A stretch of DNA of 64,000 nt from Bacteroidota bacterium (GTDB lineage: Bacteria > Bacteroidota > Bacteroidia > Bacteroidales > Dysgonomonadaceae), in the NCBI GenBank assembly GCA_023437305.1, contig JAEZGN010000023.1:434001-498000 (forward strand). Direction: 5' to 3'. The position numbers were made by a program, and so were the translations under genes. This document shows, piece after piece, positions 60,356 through 64,000 of this stretch (positions within the stretch are counted from its first letter, which is position 1; every line of letters starts with the position of its first letter). The notes under the pieces are model-generated. The model did not search any database. It saw only the letters and a program-made list of their open reading frames with translations, and was not told the origin of the DNA.

Positions 60356-62017
60356 ATGAAACAAACGGGTATTACTCTCATAGTTGCATTATTTGTAGCT
60401 TTTTTTTACTCATGTAAAGATTCGGCAGACTTGACGAATTCGATACCGGCAAGTGCCGCTACTGTTATACATATCAATACTAAATCTTTATTGACTAAAG
60501 CTGACTATAAGCCGCTGGAGAATAAAGTTATAAAAGAAGCTCTCGACAAGGCTAAATCTGGCGGTAACGCTACAAAAGCGATTGAACAGCTCGAGAGTTT
60601 CCTTAAAAACCCGAATTCGACTGGCATCGACTTTCTTAACGATTGTTACATGTATATGGACAGTACGACAATGGGTATTGTTTTGAAAATGGACGATCAG
60701 AAGAAATTGAAGGAATTACTTACCAAGACCTTCGAACTACCGGAACAAATGTTGGAAGAGAAAGACGGAGTGACTACAGTAAGTGTACAACAAAACTTAG
60801 CTATAGGCTGGACTAAGGATAAGCTTTTACTGATTACATATATGGGAGCGGTATATTACCGTGACCAGAGTGCCTTGCCGGATCTGAAATCATTGGTTAC
60901 AAAACAACTAACGCAAACAGCAAAAGAGAGTATCAACTCTAAAAAATCATTCGCAGAATTTATTTCGAACAAAAAGGATATTTCAATCTTCTCTTCATAC
61001 AGTAACATAAAAGGAATGTGGTCTTCTTTGTTGCCTCCGACATTGGCAATGCAAGGACATGATGGGAATGCTGTAAATAAAATGCTAACAGGAATATATG
61101 ACCAGTTAAAAGATATAAATACAGCAGCTTTTGTTTCATTCGAAAAAGGAGAAATAGCTTTTAGCAATAAAATGTACTATGATACCCCGGAAGCTGAGAA
61201 GAAGTTTAACGAACTGGCATCGCAGATGACAGGCAAACTGAAAGGTGATCAGCTTAAATACTTTACAGATAAGCCCATCTTTTCTATCTCGGGTAATATG
61301 AAAGGGGAAGGGATATACAATTATCTGAACGAATTAGGCTTCATTTCTATGATAGAAGAAAATGCAGGTTCTAACTTATCGGAGCTAGGCATCGACCTGA
61401 AATCTTTTATATCGAATATGGATGGAGACATTACTTTTGCCCTAAACAATGTGAAAACTGTAACAAAAAAATCTGAGTACTACGACTTTGAATATACAGA
61501 TTCATCACCCGAACTTTCATTTTTTGCAGACCTCAAAGACGCAAATTCTATATGGAATATTGCAAAAGGAAAGATAAAGGAACTGAATGGAGAAGCTGCT
61601 GTTTTCACTGAACTGAATCCAAATACATATTCACTGAAAATGGATGAGAATACTACTGCTTACTTTGGAATCAACAACAATATGTTCTTCTTTACAAATA
61701 GCGAAAGCGTATTCAAAAACATATCAGCAACAGGACTAAAGAGTGATTTGTCGGAGCAGGCAAAAGATAAGACTGCATTTATATGCGGAACCTTCAGCCC
61801 TCTAAAGCCATTATTGTTGTCAGAAAAGGGAGGTAACGATAAGGCTAAGGAGCTTGCCACAAAAGGCTTTGACTTACTTGGTGATTATAGTTATATAACA
61901 ACTCAAGATATGAGTGGCAGTGGCAAAATCGTTATTACAGATACAAGTGGTAATAGCCTTGCTGTAATTTGTAAATTTGTAGACAGCGTAGTTACACATA
62001 TCGCCCAAGAATATTAA
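60356..62017 (+). CDS. DUF4836 family lipoprotein
   Basis: A 553-residue lipoprotein. The frame is open from 60275, but the ATG at 60356 begins a clean signal peptide with lipobox FYSC (Cys 20). The mature protein begins KDSADLTNSIPASAATVIHIN, the DUF4836 start, and has two similar alpha/beta halves. Known only as a conserved Bacteroidetes family. Followed 39 bases later by an ABC ATPase and its permease, so it may be the substrate-handling or regulatory lipoprotein of that transporter. Confidence 0.85.
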   Translation: MKQTGITLIVALFVAFFYSCKDSADLTNSIPASAATVIHINTKSLLTKADYKPLENKVIKEALDKAKSGGNATKAIEQLESFLKNPNSTGIDFLNDCYMYMDSTTMGIVLKMDDQKKLKELLTKTFELPEQMLEEKDGVTTVSVQQNLAIGWTKDKLLLITYMGAVYYRDQSALPDLKSLVTKQLTQTAKESINSKKSFAEFISNKKDISIFSSYSNIKGMWSSLLPPTLAMQGHDGNAVNKMLTGIYDQLKDINTAAFVSFEKGEIAFSNKMYYDTPEAEKKFNELASQMTGKLKGDQLKYFTDKPIFSISGNMKGEGIYNYLNELGFISMIEENAGSNLSELGIDLKSFISNMDGDITFALNNVKTVTKKSEYYDFEYTDSSPELSFFADLKDANSIWNIAKGKIKELNGEAAVFTELNPNTYSLKMDENTTAYFGINNNMFFFTNSESVFKNISATGLKSDLSEQAKDKTAFICGTFSPLKPLLLSEKGGNDKAKELATKGFDLLGDYSYITTQDMSGSGKIVITDTSGNSLAVICKFVDSVVTHIAQEY

Positions 62018-62056
62018 ATAAAAAGCTGATAGCTACAGGCTAACGGCTAAGCATGG
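62018..62056. repeat. Operon spacer with GCTGATAGCTACAGGCTAA-type repeats
   Basis: Short units AGCTGATAGCTACAGGCTAA and CGGCTAAGC repeat with period near 7 bases. The same style as the 17229-17308 and 28447-28513 spacers, with different bases. Confidence 0.35.
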
Positions 62057-62701
62057 ATGAATACGATACAATTAAGAAACGCCCTTCCTGATGTCTTTGC
62101 AGAGATAAAAGATATAAAATCAGATATCTGGAGACAAGACGTCACTTTAGAGAAGGGAAAAACATACCTGATAAAAGCAGAATCAGGCTTAGGAAAAAGT
62201 TCGCTCTGTAGCTATATCTATGGCTACAGAGCCGATTTTTCGGGAAATATCCTTTTTGACGAAGCGGAAGTCAAAAATATAAAAAGAAAAAAATGGGACA
62301 ACATCAGATCAAAACATCTGAGTCTCCTGTTTCAAGAACTACGTCTCTTTCCCGAATTGACAGCACTGGAAAACATCCGGCTAAAAAACAATCTCACTCA
62401 CCACAAAACCGAATCGGAAATCGATTCGATGTTCGACAGGTTGGGCATCGGTGAAAAGAAAAACCAACCAATAGGAAAGATGTCTTGGGGACAGCAGCAA
62501 CGCGTGGCAATCATACGCTCGCTTTGCCAGCCTTTCGATTTTCTTATTCTCGACGAACCTATCAGCCATCTCGATGACAACAATGCTAAAATCATTACTG
62601 AGCTTATCCTCGAAGAGGTAATAGCACAGCATGCGGGATTGATAGTGACCTCGATAGGCAAAGATTTACCAATGGATTACTCTCAAATATTATCGCTATG
62701 A
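62057..62701 (+). CDS. Atypical ABC transporter ATP-binding protein
   Basis: A 214-residue LolD/MacB-size ATPase. Walker A is AESGLGKSS (41-49) with Ala at the first, usually Gly, position. Q93 and Walker B LILDE (163-167) with the catalytic Glu, and D-loop SHLDD (170-174), are intact. The signature LSGGQ reads MSWGQ (142-146), and the H-loop His appears as Ser (S199 in IVTSIGK). It may hydrolyse ATP slowly or act as a regulatory switch. Its stop overlaps the permease start by four bases (ATGA). Confidence 0.88.
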   Translation: MNTIQLRNALPDVFAEIKDIKSDIWRQDVTLEKGKTYLIKAESGLGKSSLCSYIYGYRADFSGNILFDEAEVKNIKRKKWDNIRSKHLSLLFQELRLFPELTALENIRLKNNLTHHKTESEIDSMFDRLGIGEKKNQPIGKMSWGQQQRVAIIRSLCQPFDFLILDEPISHLDDNNAKIITELILEEVIAQHAGLIVTSIGKDLPMDYSQILSL

Positions 62702-63873
62702 ATCTGGTTTGGAAGCTCTTGAAACAAAATATAAGCAAAGGACAGTTTGCCGGATTCTTCATTGCCAATCTGATCGGATTAACGATTGTTTTGCTTGGCC
62801 TCCAGTTTTACTTGGATATCAATCCCTTGTTTTCGGAAAAGGATACTATTATGAAGAGGGATTTTCTGGTACTAACAAAACAAGTAGGCATCTACAATAC
62901 ACTGAACCCTCAAGCATCAGGTTTTTCGGCCGAAGAAATTAAGAATATAGAAAATACCAGTTTTGCAACGCAGGTAGGCGCATTCACCGCTTCGAGATAT
63001 AAGGTTTTTGGAGGAATAAATACCAATCAAGGAGGTTTTAACACCGAGATGTTTTTCGAATCGGTTCCTGATGATTTCATAGATGTGAAGACCGACAGGT
63101 GGAAATTTAGTCCCGATGATGAATTCGTTCCTATTATTCTTCCTAAAAACTACCTTGATCTCTACAACTTTGGTTTTGCCGAAGCTCGCTCCATGCCGAA
63201 ACTTTCGCAGAGTGTAATCGGGATGGTGAATTTCAACATCACGATATCAGGTAAATGGCAGCATAAGGAGTTTAAGGGGCAAATAGCCGGTTTTTCGAAT
63301 CGGATAAACACAATCCTTGTTCCCGAATCTTTTATGAAATGGGCAAACGAAAACTACGGCGAACAAGCCGTCTCCAATCCGAGCCGCCTGATGGTGGAAG
63401 TAAACAATCCTGCCGATCCCAATATTGCGAGCTTCCTCAAAAAGAACAACTATGAGGTAGAGGGTGAAAACTCCGCAGTGAGTAAAATGTCTTATTTCCT
63501 CAAGATAATGGTAGGTATTGTTATTGCAATAGGGTTAATAATCTGTGCTCTAGCTTTTTTTGTCCTTACTCTCAGCATTTATCTGCTATTGGAAAAGAAT
63601 ATGGAGAAACTACGAAATCTTCGTCTGATAGGTTATGCAAAAAGTGCGGTAATCCGTCCTTACGAGTTGATGGCTATCGGGATGAATTTTGCGATACTCA
63701 TACTTGCTATTGCGTCGGTCTTGGTGATACGCATCAAGTACAGTGATATTGTACGCAATGTATGGAGTGAGTTCGAAGGTTCGGATATTATGATTACTCT
63801 GATTGCAGGAATATGTATATTCTTACTTTTATCTTCGCTGAATATTGTGATAATAAGAAGAAAAGTGAAATGA
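62698..63873 (+). CDS. MacB/FtsX-type ABC permease
   Basis: A 391-residue permease with one helix near residues 18-37, a periplasmic domain (about 40-265), then three helices (about 268-295, 325-346 and 365-386). This is the MacB/LolE topology. The start overlaps the ATPase stop, so the two are translated together. It probably moves force into the periplasm for lipoprotein or envelope handling, with the DUF4836 lipoprotein as a candidate partner. Confidence 0.85.
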   Translation: MNLVWKLLKQNISKGQFAGFFIANLIGLTIVLLGLQFYLDINPLFSEKDTIMKRDFLVLTKQVGIYNTLNPQASGFSAEEIKNIENTSFATQVGAFTASRYKVFGGINTNQGGFNTEMFFESVPDDFIDVKTDRWKFSPDDEFVPIILPKNYLDLYNFGFAEARSMPKLSQSVIGMVNFNITISGKWQHKEFKGQIAGFSNRINTILVPESFMKWANENYGEQAVSNPSRLMVEVNNPADPNIASFLKKNNYEVEGENSAVSKMSYFLKIMVGIVIAIGLIICALAFFVLTLSIYLLLEKNMEKLRNLRLIGYAKSAVIRPYELMAIGMNFAILILAIASVLVIRIKYSDIVRNVWSEFEGSDIMITLIAGICIFLLLSSLNIVIIRRKVK

Positions 63874-63897
63874 AATAAATATCTAAAATAAGAAAAT

Positions 63898-64000
63898 ATG
63901 GCTGCAATAAGTAACGAATTTAGCTTTAAATCTAAAACAGAACAATCTTCTATATCAAAGTATCAAAAATGCTTAGAGTTGTATGAAAACGGATTTGACG
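63898..64000 (+). CDS. 5' end of a gene after the DUF4836-ABC unit
   Basis: ATG at 63898 opens a frame (MAAISNEFSFKSKTEQSSIS, then KYQKCLELYENGFD) that runs off the right edge. It lacks a signal peptide. Spacing (24 bases after the permease stop) suggests it belongs to the same operon. Thirty-four codons are too few to name a family. Confidence 0.6.
   Translation, partial: MAAISNEFSFKSKTEQSSISKYQKCLELYENGFD

Noticed and set aside
1..64000. CRISPR arrays, insertion sequences, integrases, toxin-antitoxin pairs
   Set aside because: No direct-repeat arrays, transposase or integrase motifs were seen in any intergenic region or named protein.

Overview
The window looks like ordinary chromosome of a Bacteroidales bacterium. 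It is AT-rich, and many intergenic regions carry the Bacteroidetes sigma-factor element TAnnTTTG, sometimes with TTTG about 19-23 bases upstream. Typical Bacteroidales families are present: a DUF4836 lipoprotein, a BlaI plus M56/TonB_C pair, a thioester alpha-2-macroglobulin lipoprotein, AIM24, DUF3788 and an NfnAB pair. The gene set recalls Dysgonomonas or Parabacteroides-like genera, but the genus is a guess. I see no rRNA, tRNA, CRISPR array, insertion sequence or prophage.

Layout. 0-6.3 kb: end of a YjbR-type gene, a small membrane-anchored protein and a GNAT acetyltransferase on +, facing a minus-strand set (aroQ, pyk, a colicin-immunity-like gene with an O-methyltransferase, rbfA with a LolC/E-type permease). 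6.3-15.5 kb: a PLP trans-sulfuration enzyme, a membrane protein, a RelA-type alarmone synthetase with a dead hydrolase domain, a phosphopantetheinyl transferase with an SGNH-like protein, a PYC/OADA carboxyltransferase whose biotinyl domain has lost its lysine, and an acetate transporter. 15.7-19.4 kb: ybeY, a YeiH-type transporter, nfnA and nfnB. 19.7-23 kb: a CPD-domain secreted protein, a 52-residue membrane protein, DUF3788 and an MFS exporter. 23.5-29.1 kb: a minus-strand series hpt, adk, obg, pgeF, aguA, small ORF, aguB (purine salvage, GTPase and putrescine synthesis from agmatine). 29.2-33.2 kb: AIM24, rnr, tsaB. 33.4-39 kb: BlaI repressor, M56 peptidase with two TonB_C domains, TPR protein, recG. 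39.4-44.8 kb: an amino-sugar group (ROK kinase, NagB pseudoenzyme fused to a PIG-L deacetylase, true nagB, IclR regulator, DUF1349 protein). 45-49.6 kb: clpB and an S9 peptidase. 49.8-58.6 kb: a polytopic membrane protein with two tandem paralogous glycosyltransferase-like genes, then the alpha-2-macroglobulin. 58.9-64 kb: an Nramp transporter, then DUF4836 lipoprotein, atypical ABC ATPase, MacB/FtsX-type permease and the start of another gene.

The most promising leads are: (1) the orphan Im7/Im9-like immunity protein coupled to an O-methyltransferase; (2) the NagB pseudoenzyme-PIG-L fusion beside an intact NagB; (3) the DUF4836/ABC/permease unit with a degenerate ATPase; (4) the carboxyltransferase lacking its biotin lysine; (5) the M56 protease whose linker contains a SusC-like VVVGYG segment; and (6) a nested inverted-repeat intergenic element near 49.7 kb with a relative at 23.2 kb. 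All functions are read from motifs by eye; no database search was run.
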